From the NCBI GenBank assembly GCA_004123355.1, contig SCHM01000001.1:12782193-12846192 (forward strand): a stretch of DNA of 64,000 nucleotides, written 5' to 3'. A program made the translations under genes and the position numbers. Below are positions 1 through 11,871 of this stretch, piece after piece (the stretch's first letter is position 1; every line of letters starts with the position of its first letter). Under the pieces are notes generated by a model, which worked only from the letters and a program-made list of their open reading frames with translations, was not told the DNA's origin and made no database searches. Source of the DNA: Amphirosellinia nigrospora (lineage: Eukaryota > Ascomycota > Sordariomycetes > Xylariales > Xylariaceae).

Positions 1-846
1 TTGTAACGATTGTGATGTTGAATTTTACTCAACAATATCGTAAAATGAAAATCCGTCGCGTAATATTTTTCTTGGCCTCTTGCATTCAGTCGTGCATTTC
101 GGTCTATAGCAATTTAATGAGAAGCCTGGGGTAGTCAGCAGCGCGCTGTCGGGGTGCTCAGTGAAGGCAACGTGAAAGCTGACAAGCTACAACTAACTTA
201 GTCTCACTAAGGCAAAAAAGCGAAAGCTAAGAATCCAGCTCAACATATGACCCTTCTACGAGTCTTAAGTTGACGTAGTAGGCAGACCCATGCCTCTATT
301 TGTTGGCGGCGGCAGTGAACCGACTGGGGCATAGTTGGGAACTGAGTTGTCAAACTTAACCATGCATCCAAGTATTCCCACGCAATGCCGACCATATAAT
401 ATAAGAAAAGAATCTGGATCTTGTTTGCTTCTCTGGAGAAAGGGGATGGCTTACATTTCATCAAATTTGGCAATCACGTCCCTTTCACCAAGTTAGTTAA
501 TAAATTTTCTATTCTAAAAATATCCACCAATGCATGTATTGTGAACAAAAAGCACTTGCTAGGCTTCCCAGTTATCTTGGATAGAGACATAATGAACATA
601 TGACCATCGGGCAAATGCCAGAACAGTCGCAGTACCGAAAGATATCAATGCGGGAATCATGTGTTCGACCCTGCTTCGCCTCCTCGTAGATAGAGGTTCT
701 TTGTGCTATCCGGATTATTTGCCGCGGATTTGCGGTACAAAGCCGAAACCCATTTTATTTATAATGCTCATTACTGCCTCTTTCATAGTCCATCGCGATG
801 AGTTTTCTCGGCATCACACACTGTAAAATTATCAAATTCTAATAGC
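1..846. other. Left-edge spacer, no gene seen
   Basis: Open frames here are short, overlap on both strands and show no recognisable domain. The last part is presumably the promoter of the LysM-protein gene that begins at 847. I see no repeat or RNA gene. Confidence 0.5.
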
Positions 847-1620
847 ATGAAAACTATCCAAATCGCGACGGCGGCCTTCGCCACGTTTATCATCCCGCTT
901 GCATCTGCGGGCAACCCAGTCAACAACAATGTCAACAACCCAGTGATGGAGTACAATAAAGTAGTGCCACCCCAGGCCCCGTACAGCCTGGAGCATTAGT
1001 CGACAAATGTGGTGGCTGGATTCAAGCCGTCCCAGGCATGACCTGCGATAGCCTCACAGAATTATTAGGCGTAGAAGACTGGTGGCTAAAGGCGAACAAT
1101 CCCCAGTTAAAGGGGATTGTCCCCAAAACCTCTGGGCAGGTTACTATTACTGCAAAGGTAAGGAACTAGTTAAGCGACATATCATCTCCCTTTCCCCCTA
1201 TCCTAACTGACAAGTAATAATGATACTCATAACTAACGATTTGCAGGCCTCGCCAAAGCTGAACCAAAGATTACAGATCCGCCGCCGCCTCCGAGGAAGA
1301 CTCAAGATGCTGACTGCGCAGGGGCCTATCTAGATCAATGTGCGTCGGCCGTGTTTACAGCGAGCGAGACCCCCGGTCCCATGATCGACTGGTGCGAACG
1401 GTATCTCAGTGGCCCTACGTGCACCGAGACACGCCCAGAAGGTATCTTTAGCTCGTACGATAACTTCCCCAGACAAGCCGACGCTTCCAGTTTGTGTGCG
1501 TATCCAAGCGCCCCTCCCATGGCACCGAGGTTCAGCACAGCTTGTCGATGCTTCACTGAGGCCTACCCACACCTACGTGATATAGGATTGCCTCTTTTTC
1601 TTTTTCTTTTTTGTTTTTGA
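847..1620 (+). CDS. Secreted LysM-domain protein, reading frame interrupted
   Basis: The locus starts with a clear signal peptide (MKTIQIATAAFATF..., ending near LASAG), followed by an Asn-rich stretch and a LysM-like domain. The LysM features seen are CGGWIQAVPGMTCDSL, then ANNPQ and a closing WAGYYYC motif. An intron lies at 1158-1246 (GTAAGG...TTGCAG). The second exon carries a Pro-rich linker and a Cys-containing C-terminal part (DADCAGAYLDQC, WCERYLSGPTC, ACRCF). LysM domains bind chitin oligomers; secreted fungal versions are known to shield hyphal chitin or mask it from hosts. The pieces do not share one frame: two frame changes occur in exon 1, so the locus is either decayed or affected by the run-length problem that pervades this window. 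With both discounted the protein would be about 228 residues. Assignment to LysM is by motif only. Confidence 0.6.
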
Positions 1621-2320
1621 CAGCTCGACGTTCTGATTGGACTTTTTCTATTCAATTCCTGGGCATATATTTTTACTCGTTTCATTCAAATGATATACCC
1701 CCGTACAAGGTTACCACAACTGCAAATTGTTATTGATTTCGGTTTTCCTCGTTATTAAAGTACCTTGACTACGTATAAATTAATCACCACTTCATATGCC
1801 TAATGAATAAACCTGCCATAGCAGAAGAACAGAGGCATTGAAGGCCTACTTGTAGTCTTAAAAGAACACGACCTGCTTCTGTGCTTGCTGGACGATCACT
1901 AGGTCCTATGGCAAGAAGTAGCGATTTCAATATGCTACATACCTCTTAGTCAATATCGATATCGCAGGTGCTCCCTCCCTCAAGATCAACAATGAAAAGC
2001 TTGGAAGGTGGTACAGCAGAAGGTGAAACGCATGGCTCCCTCGTGCTTGTGGGTCATTGCATACATACCGTAGTATAGTCTCAGAGGGTAGCAGGAAGGT
2101 AGACTCTCCAACTTGATACCTTTGCGATGCCACGAAAGGTGGCACCGGCACGCCTGTTTACTTACAACATGATATGAATGTCTGTAAAACTCTATGTACC
2201 CAAGGCGGTGCTTTACACACGCACTATTCATCCAAAGTACATCAAATCGACAATGTTACACATGAAACCAACAATGCTTTTATTCTTTCCAAAAGTAGCA
2301 TGTATATTAAATCGTCCAGA
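1621..2320. other. Spacer between LysM gene and disordered-protein gene
   Basis: No recognisable gene. An in-frame ATG at 2174 could extend the next gene by 49 residues, but that extension (starting MNVCKTLCTQGG) has a different, Cys/His-containing character from the Ser/Pro/Arg-rich body, so I prefer the ATG at 2321. Confidence 0.45.
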
Positions 2321-5300
2321 ATGTCTCATACAGCTCACTCTGCTAACACCAGCTCTCCGCCGGCGGATCTTAAGCCGGCACCTCTTCGCATTCCGATCCG
2401 TAAATCAATAACTAGCTTTGATGATAAACCAACAGAAGCTGTTAGGAAGTACAAACAGGAGCCGGGGGATATATCCACACCGCCACCATCTCACGAACCT
2501 CAAAATCAACATCCCCAATCAGATGACATACGTATTCCACGTCGACGACATCTTGGCCCGAAGCTCGGGTCTTTAAGATCCCAGTTCGAAATCCTCAATG
2601 CAGTGAACAAAGCAGATGCCAGTATATCACAGTATCCAACCAGCTCCTATGAAGTCAGGACAAGTACGAGCCCACGAGCCGCAAAATCCAGACAGAACTT
2701 ACAGCGAAACCTAATCTCTCCTTCACCCGAGGAGCCTGCGAGTCGAGCTTCCACAGAAGTATCTCCTTTCCAGACCAGCACACCTGCTGCCTCCGTTCGG
2801 AAATCGATGCTCCCCAGGAGCAAGCAACCAATTACTAAAATACCAAATGCTATAGCTAGTTACCCTCCGAATGGCATCCGCAAGTCACCATATCCAAGGG
2901 GCTTACATAAAATAGATATGGATACAGACGAGCAGACTTCCCGTTCTTCCACATCGTATCATACATCGCACAGCACTGTTTCATCCATACGCCGGAAACC
3001 TGAACACGATCCAACTCCTGTGGCAGATCGCCGAAAGGTATTCGAGGAGAACAGTTGTAAGTGGTGGAGAACGTTGTGTTGCTAAGTCTGTCTCAGTCCT
3101 ATGCTAACATGGCTCCTAGCGAACACTCCTGGTGCTGCATCGGCCATTCCAGCTCTAAGACACGCCAGGCCCTTCATAACATCGAGAGGGGCACCTTTAC
3201 ACCAACTGCCAAAGTCTAGATCGTTTGTCAATAATTCTCCATCACTTCAGCAGTCGCCAGCTGCTACTATAATCTTCCCCCAACCCAGGACAGAAACTTC
3301 CCCGAAGCAAGCAGTACCGAGGAGGCAGGGGACACACAGGAGACCAGGGGAAGACTCGAAGTTACCAACAGTATCGGACATAGCACACCCTCAACAGAGA
3401 CCAAGTGTGGCTGATCTCCGAAGATCATTTGAGCAGTTCGCCCAGCCCGCCGAACCATCGCGGGGATCAGCCCAGCCTAACTTGCAATCCAAGACTTCGC
3501 GATATAGTATCCGACAAAATCAGGACACGACACCCTCACGTAGCTCTAAATTGCGCGTTGAGCTACTCGCGGAGCGTCCTGTGCTACCGGATGGGACATC
3601 ACGCTTGCGCCCACCCATAATTGGTAGGGGCCAAATTGTTGATGTGAGACCGAGGACTAAAATGACTGACCAAACATCACCAACAAACTCTGTGGAGACT
3701 CCAGCGACACACGGACCAAGCCCATCTTTACCAAGGAGCCGCTGGTTTGATCTGCAGGCAACCCGACGGGAGAAGACCAGGGCCGTGCATGAGCCTGTCG
3801 GATTGGAGTCATTATCCCGACCTGCCAATGAGAAGATGTCTCAGGAATCGGGAAACAACGAGAATCTTGAATTTTCTACGGATGGCTTGAGTGGTGCCCT
3901 ATTAAATAAACGAATGAGTGGTATAGTCTTGACAGAAACTCCAAAGATTCAACGCGAGCTGCCTGTAACAAAAGGAAAAGGTAGAAGTCCGTTAGGGTTC
4001 TTTAAAACGCCAAAGGTCTCGTCGCCGGGCAGTCGACCGTCACCAAACAGTGGGAAGGTATCACATCTTCGAAGATTATTTGAGCGGGCGCCCAGTCAAT
4101 TACCCTCTCCGCTATCTCTCATGAGCTTTCGTTCGAAATCAGGCCCGAGCCCGACTGAACTAACCGGCGAGCTGAAGGGGGATTGCCCATCACCTCACTG
4201 GAACAAACCCGGATCACCGACATCAATATATACCGTTACCCGCAGACGGACTATAGTTCCTTCACTTACTACTGAAATATCTGTCAATGACTTCTTTTGC
4301 GACTTCGTTGGTAGTCCGCATCACGGAGGAACCCCGGCCCCTATATCACCGACCGAGACGGCAGTCGAAATGGAGTTTCATAGGAAGCGCGAATCTCCCG
4401 TGAAGAACCGGATTCAGCAATTTGAGCACATAAGCCGTGAAACACTGAATGCCGGGGTAACTACTGATTATCGTGGGAATGGTAACGACACCGGAGCATC
4501 TCTCTCCAAGACGAAGACTAGAAGGAAAGGAAAGCACTACACGGTTGGTGGTTGGAAGCCCATTCACCAGAAAGGGGCTGCAATGTGGAGAAAGATTTCC
4601 AACTCGTTTGGCCGCTCCTCGGACAACGGGAAAGATTGCGACAGTGATCACGAGCATCTCAATCCCACTGAGGGTAGAGACTCGAGCACATATTTCGATC
4701 GGTCACCATCACTAGCCTACGACCTGGAAGATTACGTGCATCAACCAAGCCCGTTCAATAATAGTATGCATCGTGTGCCACATACGAGTCCCCAGTTCGT
4801 ATCGTCATCACAAACAACGCCTAGCATTCAGCTCGGCGTAATAGATTCATTGAATGTTCTCCCAAAGCGAACGTCCAATGCCAGCTATGGCTGCTCGTCT
4901 CCCGATACTCCCAATCCACCACGGATCGTCCGCAAGAGACTCCCTCTCGTCGCCCGCGTGTCTAGGAGCTTCCGCTGGCCTAACGGTTTCGGACTAGACG
5001 GGCACTTTCCGTCGAAACCCGTACGAGACGAAGAAGAATCTCAGCCATCGAGATCAAGAACACCAGGCCCCAGCACCCCTCAAGGCGATCCCAACGCCCT
5101 GCTCAAAGTCATGTTGAAGCAGTCGGCCGCTAAGCGCAATCGTCGCAGACACGACGAAAAGTACCAGCGTCGCGATATCAAATTACGGAGTCTCGCCCGC
5201 TGGAAAGGCAAGGGTAGAGCGGACACCACCACTTCCGATGGCGAGACTGGCAAGAAACAAGATAAAGGCAAAGGGAAAGAAAAAGAGACACAGGGACAGC

Positions 5301-5563
5301 AGGAAGACGAAACGAACAAGAAGACAGAATCGGGCTTCGTCATCTTCGAGTCCAAAGACGTCAAGCTCCGCCACCCGAAACCTAGGCGGCCGGGCCAGGT
5401 TCGCAAACTGGCGAATATGTATCGTGACAAGGGAAGTAGCGGTGTCAGCGTGAATACGAAAGCGAGCAGCGGCGTCACCCTCAAAGATGGCAAGCTCAGC
5501 TTGAGAGACAAGGCGAACAGTGCTTTTGGGCGTAGGAATCGGAAGGGGAGCCAGACGCGGTAG
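2321..5563 (+). CDS. Large disordered basic Ser/Pro-rich protein, unknown function
   Basis: Two exons joined by a 63-bp intron at 3057-3119 (GTAAGT donor, GCTAAC branch site, CTCCTAG acceptor); the joined frame is open for 1,059 residues. No enzymatic domain, signal peptide or membrane segment is visible. Composition is Ser/Pro/Arg/Lys-rich and probably unstructured. A short motif recurs: RRKVFEE near residue 237, ADLRRSFEQF near 343, SHLRRLFERA near 560 and a weaker NRIQQFEH near 675. A conserved-looking block, RIVRKRLPLVARVSRSFRWP, lies near residue 850, followed by a lysine/glutamate-rich tail (KGKGKEKE) and a basic end (FGRRNRKGSQTR). The pattern suits a scaffold or nuclear or cortical adaptor with repeated docking peptides; that is inference. 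Start chosen at 2321; the frame is also open from 2174. Confidence 0.75.
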
Positions 5564-6151
5564 TTGAGAGGGGATCAGAAGCCAAAGCGGTTCTAGTATT
5601 GGATATTTACCTCGTGCTTCATGTTGCTTGATGCTGCTTGTCGTCGCAAGGAGTCTGTGCTAAATACTTAGCTAGGCGAGTAAGATGTCAAAAGAGGGAA
5701 GACAGATTGGCTCGTAAGAGGGTGGTAATTGTCAAATTAGTTAATATTTAACAACTTTCGAGATTAATTCTTTTCAATTCGGCCACTTGAGCACTTGGAC
5801 ATTCGGGATATAATTTGTTGTAAAAGCGAAAGGTATGTGAACAACCAACCGTTGACCCAAAAGTTTTAGCTGATATACACCGCACATCGAAAACCTTTTC
5901 TACAGTCGACTACATTTTAGGTCATCATTGCTCGCGCGGAGCATATGGTCGGTTCACTTTCACCAGTAGTATGAGACATTGATGTACATTTCTATTTAGA
6001 TTAATTTTAATTTCCCGAGTTTGGTTTCCTTATGGGTATTTCGTCGTGTATACACGCCATAAGACTCCTGGTATGCCACGTAGTTTGAGGTATGCACTCT
6101 TAACACAGTAAATCACGGAGTTGACTACGTTGAGTCTGTGTGTTACGTCCC
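5564..6151. other. Convergent intergenic region
   Basis: Lies between the 3' ends of the disordered-protein gene (plus) and VPS23 (minus). AT-rich, with no open frame of interest; it should hold both polyadenylation regions. Confidence 0.5.
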
Positions 6152-7931
6152 TCACGCACTGAGCCCCATGCCGCGGCCGATTTTGCGTGCGAGGGCCTTC
6201 TTTAAGTACCACTCGCGGGCTAGACCGCGGGTCGTCTTGGCGAACACGGCGGGAGATATGCGGCCGCGCTCGACGGCACGGCCAAGGACGAAGATAGCAT
6301 CGCCGAGAGCGCGCTCCTCAGCTACGACATCGTAGAGCTGGTTGCCGACGACGGTGGGGGCGACAAGTAGGTCGTCGATGGCAGGCGGCTGCTGCGTCTG
6401 GCTATTGATGATGACGGCGTTCGCTTCCTGGAGCGAGGATTGTAGGACCGTCGTGTTGGAAGCCAGGAGGTTGGACAGCGGGTTTAGTGCTGCCGAGTCG
6501 GCCTGAATATTCTGCAGCGCGACAAGCATAGCATTGCGCTGAGCGCTTAGGCCGGCAAGGGAAGACTCATTCTGCTGCCGCGCGCGCTGGCGCATGGAGT
6601 AGAGCGTCGAGGCGAGCTGGCGAAGGAGGGCGTCCTTCTCCGGGTTAGGCGGGATTGGAGGCGCCGGAACGTTCGAAGGTGACGGTAGGGAGAGTGTCAA
6701 GGGTTCGTCCATAAGATCGGGGGTGGTGGCGGTTTGGCGGCCGGTTGGGGTGGAGGTTGTTGAGGAACCGGCTGTTGCCAGTTTGGCGGGGACCTCTATA
6801 AGATGGCGGCTCGGATGTCCCTGAGACATAGGAGAGTCGCCTGTGGTCTTGCGGTGGTTGTTGCGAGCTGGTCGAGGGAACCTCTTGTGAATAACTCGGC
6901 CGCTGCTGGTGGTTGTGGTATTGGAGATTCGGAGGTGGTTGCGTGTATGTGTGAAGTGATGCTTGTACTTGTGGATTTGTTGCTGGTTGCGGATGCGATT
7001 GAGGTCCTTGAGGCGGTAAAGGAGGCGCCGTATCATACCGCGATAAACGATTTGTTGGTGACGCGACCTGCTGTCCCGATTGATTCGCATTGTACTGGGC
7101 GTGTTGTTCATACACCTCCTGTCGGGGCAGTGGAGGGGGAGGGGGTCCGTCACGCGTCGGGGTTGATACTACTTGAGGGAGATCACTGTCTTTAGGTGGA
7201 GGTGGTGGTGGGCGTTGATCAGTCGGATGTGATGATTGTGTCGGTTGCGGGTGCGGACTGGGTCGTGTCATGTCGGGGGGGGGCGGGACGGGGGGGTGTG
7301 GGTGATGGGACCGACTGCTGCTGAGCCGGTCGAACCTGCTGGCGCGAGACGACAGGAGGTTCTTTGGCGAAGATATCGCGTAGTATGGCTAGAAAGTCCA
7401 GTATGGTTGACTTCTATAGACGACATATCAGCATAGTTGTAGACCAAGCTCGCCAGTTGAACATGGCTAGACATCGATCGACCTGCACTCACATCCCAGA
7501 ACTCAGGCCAGCGCACCAGGTAAGGGTGGTATACCCTCCCCTGGGGGTCGACGTGCTGACCAGGGCGCACCATCATGTTGTCGGTGGGCGTCACGTAGCC
7601 CAGAGGGGGCTCGCGCGGGTAAGCATGAGGCACCCATATCGAGATAGGGAATCGGTACGTCGTGCCCCGGAAGACGACAGGTATGGTGCCTGAGAGGTGA
7701 AGGAGGAGGGCCGAGGCGCCATTATCGAATGCTTTAAAGCTTATGTTAGAGTATGAGGGCATGGAGCAAGCGAATGAGAGATATAGACATACTGTGGACA
7801 TCTGTTCTCGGCGACAGTGACGGGTACTGGGAGAGAGCCTGGGCTACATCATTGTAGGTGCGGTTGACATCATGATATTCGCTGGTCAGGACGCTGTACA
7901 GCCAGTTGAGGACATGCTGCTGGACCACCAT
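6152..7931 (-). CDS. ESCRT-I subunit VPS23 / TSG101-like
   Basis: ESCRT-I component that binds ubiquitinated cargo at endosomes and passes it to later ESCRT complexes. Exon 1 (7793-7931) begins MVVQQHVLNWLYSVL; introns lie at 7732-7792 and 7414-7492. The first 150 residues are a UEV (ubiquitin E2 variant) domain, with GASALLLHLSGTIPVVFRG, YPREPP and HPYLVRWPEFWD and no catalytic Cys. It continues KSTILDFLAILRDIFAKEPP, then a long Pro/Gln-rich hinge, then a coiled coil (NPEKDALLRQLASTLYSMRQ) and the C-terminal steadiness box ending AREWYLKKALARKIGRGMG. The hinge changes frame three times, at a run of nine G (7275-7283), four G (6788-6791) and five G (6719-6723, plus strand); the flanking domains are well conserved, so I treat the gene as real and probably functional. 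Expected length is about 546 residues. Confidence 0.88.
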
Positions 7932-9412
7932 GTTGTCGGATTATAGGAAGGAACTAAGCGGGCAGGTAGCCAGCTACCGTAGCAAAAGTGGCATTGTAGC
8001 TGGAGAAATGAAGGGTACGGAAAGGCCAAAAGCGGAATATCGACGGCCTAATTGCTTTTGACCTCCACCACCGGACATCAAGCTCGAGGGAAGCCTTGTG
8101 ATGGGGGCTGCCAAGGCTGAGGGGAAACACTAACCCCCCGGGCCCTCGCTTGTGCCAATGCTCCGGTTGATGCAAGCTTTGGCCTGTAACTGTGCAATTA
8201 CTAAGCTATATGGCTTTAAGAAGATTAACCCCCACGTACCCCGGCACCCACAGGCTGTATATTTCCATCTATTCGCCAAAAATGCAAACATCCTCCTCTC
8301 CCACTGTTCACAGGCTCTACTTGCTATAGGATATCTTCCTAAAATCCTAAATCAATCCTATCGTGTATTACACCATGAATTATTTTTCTTTCCCAACAAT
8401 GCAGCATGTATTTCGACTTACAGGTAGAAGTTAATTTTCGGTTATAACAAATAATCACCTAAATTGGTAAGCGTACCCTTGTCACTGGAAGAATCACGTA
8501 TAGCACGTGCGTTGTTGGCCATGCGGCGCTAAAGCCGACATCGCTCGAAACAAGGTATCGCCTCTTTTGTTCTTCTTGTTTCGCTTCTTCGCTCATAACT
8601 TCATCATCGATCAATTTCAAATAAGAGAAAACTGTTGCAAATTTAACTACCATCATACATGTTACCTTCAAGCCACCCGGTTAAGAACCTGATGACATGT
8701 TAAGCAGATAAACGCAATACTACATTATCGTATCATTCCCATCCAGCCCGAAACCGAAGTACTAGTACTGCGGTTAGTGTTGGAGCGATGCATGCATGTC
8801 ATACAGGAAACCTGGTTCGTGCGCGTACTAATTCAGGACCCATCCAGGTACCTATAATGAAAGTCGGCATTGTCACGCGAAACGACGATGAGAAAGCCGA
8901 CCAAGTTTACCCTCATTGGACGAGCCTTGTTCCAGTGACTTATATCCATTTTTAATACACAGCGCACGCCATTGTAGAATTGGAGCGCAAAAAACTATCA
9001 GATCAAATTATGGCCATTAGTAATGCTCATCTACCCGCCGTAGCCGCTACTCGCCTTTTCGCGGCCTGGGTTAGTCCTTGTGTTAAAAACCGCTATCCGT
9101 CCACCCGTCTCAAGTCCTTCCTGTCCTCCTTTCAACCGTTATTCATTTTGGCCACCAAAACTTCTTTCACTTATTGACAAGTTGCATGCGCATTACTCAA
9201 GGAGATTATCGCACGGCTGAGGAGTATTACAGGTTATTTACTGTATACTCCTTGCGTCAGGACTCAACAACCTAAACACTGAACCGCATCTCTGTTGTCT
9301 CTTCCATTTATTTAGATCGTGCTACAGTTTCTGTCTTTGAAGAATTACTGTCCTACCACGACACAACTTACCGAAGTGGCAACTTCGCCGGACACAATCG
9401 AACAGCATCGTC
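7932..9412. other. Divergent promoter region between VPS23 and IDO
   Basis: About 1.5 kb without a recognisable gene. It should contain both promoters. Small open frames occur on both strands but none resembles a known protein. Confidence 0.5.
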
Positions 9413-10866
9413 ATGAAACAACCTGTTCCACTCCTGTCCGACTATGGAATCTCGCCAACGCATGGCTTTTTGCCCACTGTCTTGCCGTTGACGAGGCTCC
9501 CAGACCCGTACTATAACAAGTGGGAGTCCATAGGCTCCAACTTGCAAAGCTTGATCCTCAGCAAGCGCCTTCGAGGAGTTATTGACCGTCTACCTGTCCT
9601 TTCCACCATCGGTCTGGAACATGACGCGGAATGGAGAAGGGCTTACATGCTCCTCACCTTTTTTGCCCATGGCTACATCTGGGGGGTGACACTCCCTGTG
9701 ATCGTGTGCCTCCGAGCATCTCGGCTCCCTTGCTGAAAATTTGCCAACACCTTGAAATCCCTCCCGTGTCAACCTACGCCGCCTCAGTCCTCTGGAATTT
9801 CAAGCCACTCTTCATAGACGAGGAAATTGATGATCTCGATAACCTCGCTACTCTGGTAACTTTTACCGGATCCTTGGATGAATCTTGGTTCTACCTCGTG
9901 TCTGTCGCTATCGAGGCGCGGGGTGGTCCCATCATTCCTCTCATGCTGAATGCAGTAGCTGCTGCTCGGGAAGGCGACAGCGCAACCGTGACACGTTGCC
10001 TGAATGGCTTCGCCGAGCGCCTTGATGACCTAGGCGAGCTGCTGCGTCGCATGCATGAGAACTGTGACCCCGGATTCTTCTATAGTCGTATTCGCACGTT
10101 TCTTGCTGGCAGCAAGAACATGGCTGAAGCTGGCCTCCCTCACGGGGTCATTTATGACGATGGGAGTGGCCAATCTGATTACGTCCAGTATAGCGGCCCC
10201 AGCAACGCTCAGAGCAGTCTCATTCAGTTCTTCGATATCATTCTTGGTATTGAACATCGCCCAACTGGCCAAAAGGCCAACTCCGCCTCAGTTTCGGAAA
10301 ATCGAAAGCATAACTTCATTTCCGATATGCGGCGATACATGCCTGGGCCGCACGCTCGCTTCTTAGATGACGTCGGCTCGGTCGCGAACATTCGTGACTT
10401 TGTCGAGGCACGTCGCGAGACAAACAAACCGCTCAGTATCGCGTACGACGCTTGCCTTGCCATGTTGCGAGCTTTCCGCGATATTCATATCGCGATCGTC
10501 ACTCGTTACATCGTTCTTCCTTCTCGCGCGAACAGAGCTCGTAGCCGCTCGCGCAGTCCCGAGGTCGTCCGAAACCGCCAGAACTTGGCCACCGCGTCTC
10601 GTCGCGAGGAGTCTAAAAACGTGAAGGGCACCGGAGGCACAGCGCTAATCCCTTTCCTCAAGCAGGCTCGCGACGAAACGGGCGAGCCTGCCGTGGAAGA
10701 GTGGGCCAAGAAGTTCATGAGTAGACAGACGAAAGTCTCTGGACAGAATGACTTCTTCCTCGGTAAGGCCGAGGAGCAAGTGCCTCTTGATGAACCCGTC
10801 GTCGAGCACGGTCTGGCTGGTACCTGGAACATGGATGAGGATGTGGGTGGTATTTGCCACTACTGA
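9413..10866 (+). CDS. BNA2: Indoleamine 2,3-dioxygenase
   Basis: Heme dioxygenase that opens the indole ring of L-tryptophan to N-formylkynurenine, the first step of the kynurenine route to NAD. No intron is needed. The fungal IDO hallmarks are all present: LLTFFAHGYIW early on, SGPSNAQSSLIQFFDIILG (the family's GGSAAQSS-type active-site motif), MRRYMPGPHARFL, the proximal-heme-ligand region with the His of FRDIHIAIVTRYI, and a GTGGTALIPFLKQARDET block near the end. A Ser/Arg-rich insertion (RARSRSRSPE) precedes that block. The frame changes once, at a run of six G (9681-9686) just after HGYIW, in the middle of a strictly conserved segment; one more base there would give a 484-residue protein, the usual fungal length. 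Start chosen at the ATG that opens a typical fungal IDO N-terminus (MKQPVPLLSDYGIS). Confidence 0.92.
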
Positions 10867-11640
10867 GCTCTGCTTCGATATACAGTTAGGGTGTAGAATC
10901 CCTCTACCCGACGATATCGTCGGACAAGGTCGCATCTAATTCAGGGTAGCCAATGCTAGCTTTATCAACCTATTGAACCTATCTAATAACATTCGCACGT
11001 GCCAAACGCCATCTAACTTGGTAACTAATCATTCTGCCACAATTAGGTAGTAAGCTGTACACGTACAAATGGTAGCTAAAACAGGGGCAAAGCTACATGG
11101 AAATATCTTATTTGACTCCCGACTTGAAAGTATGCCAGAGAACCCTCATTCCCTTGATTACTTAGTGTACCATAAGCTAGAGCTCTTACTTCCGCAGACG
11201 TAGCAAACAACTGTTTCCCGTGATACTGGTGGCACGCAATACACGCCAGGAACAAAATTCGATCTCGAGGCGTTGGTCGCACTACATGCGGGCGCGTACG
11301 CGGCCATGATGGGTTGAAAATGTCAGGGTGAAATTACGACGGGATACGTTTGGTGAAGACACGGAGAGAATGTTTTCGTGTGTTTCTTTTTTCGTCTCTC
11401 TTTCTTACATGAAATCGCCGTGTTGTCTATCTTCATACGTCTTGTCTTGGTACTTTATCAGCAAGCCGTATCTAAGTCAGTACGATCAATTCATCACCCT
11501 GCCGTCGTACCAGGTGTTACCCACGTACTCATTGTTTACATAGATGCCATACACGCGAGCCCAGCTTTTATCTCGACCCCCCCTTCCCAATTCTCATTAG
11601 AGCTCATTAGAGCAGAGAGCCCGGACGGACGGACGGCGCC
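10867..11640. other. Spacer downstream of IDO
   Basis: No recognisable gene. The end of this stretch (GGACGGACGGAC repeat at about 11623-11636) directly precedes the ATG of a possible small membrane protein. Confidence 0.45.
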
Positions 11641-11871
11641 ATGCCGAAACCCAACGAGACGATCGCCATTATAATCACATTCTTCGTCCTCGCCGGCTTC
11701 GTCGTGTTCTGCCTCTGCATGCGACGCCTTGGTGATTCGTCGTCGGACGAAAATTACGACGACGAGGAGGGGGATGATGGGGATTCGGTGGATCTCTCTG
11801 CGTATGCTGCGCACTCGGATATGCCGAGCCCCCGCCGCCGGTACATGCGTTCCGGGCGAGCCGGGCTTTGA
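11641..11871 (+). CDS. Possible small single-pass membrane protein
   Basis: A 76-residue open frame starting MPKPNETIAIIITFFVLAGF. Residues 8-26 form one clear hydrophobic segment, followed by two Arg and then a strongly acidic stretch (DSSSDENYDDEEGDDGDS) and a basic end (RRRYMRSGRAGL). This organisation, a short N-terminus, one membrane span and an acidic tail, is common among small fungal membrane proteins, but I do not recognise a family. A 142-codon open frame overlaps on the opposite strand (11675-12103); it is Pro/Arg-rich and looks like a GC-driven shadow. Coding status is uncertain. Confidence 0.35.
   Translation: MPKPNETIAIIITFFVLAGFVVFCLCMRRLGDSSSDENYDDEEGDDGDSVDLSAYAAHSDMPSPRRRYMRSGRAGL

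Noticed and set aside
5080-5511. 143-codon minus-strand open frame within the large disordered-protein gene
   Set aside because: Leu/Ser-rich shadow of the Lys/Arg/Glu-rich sense sequence.
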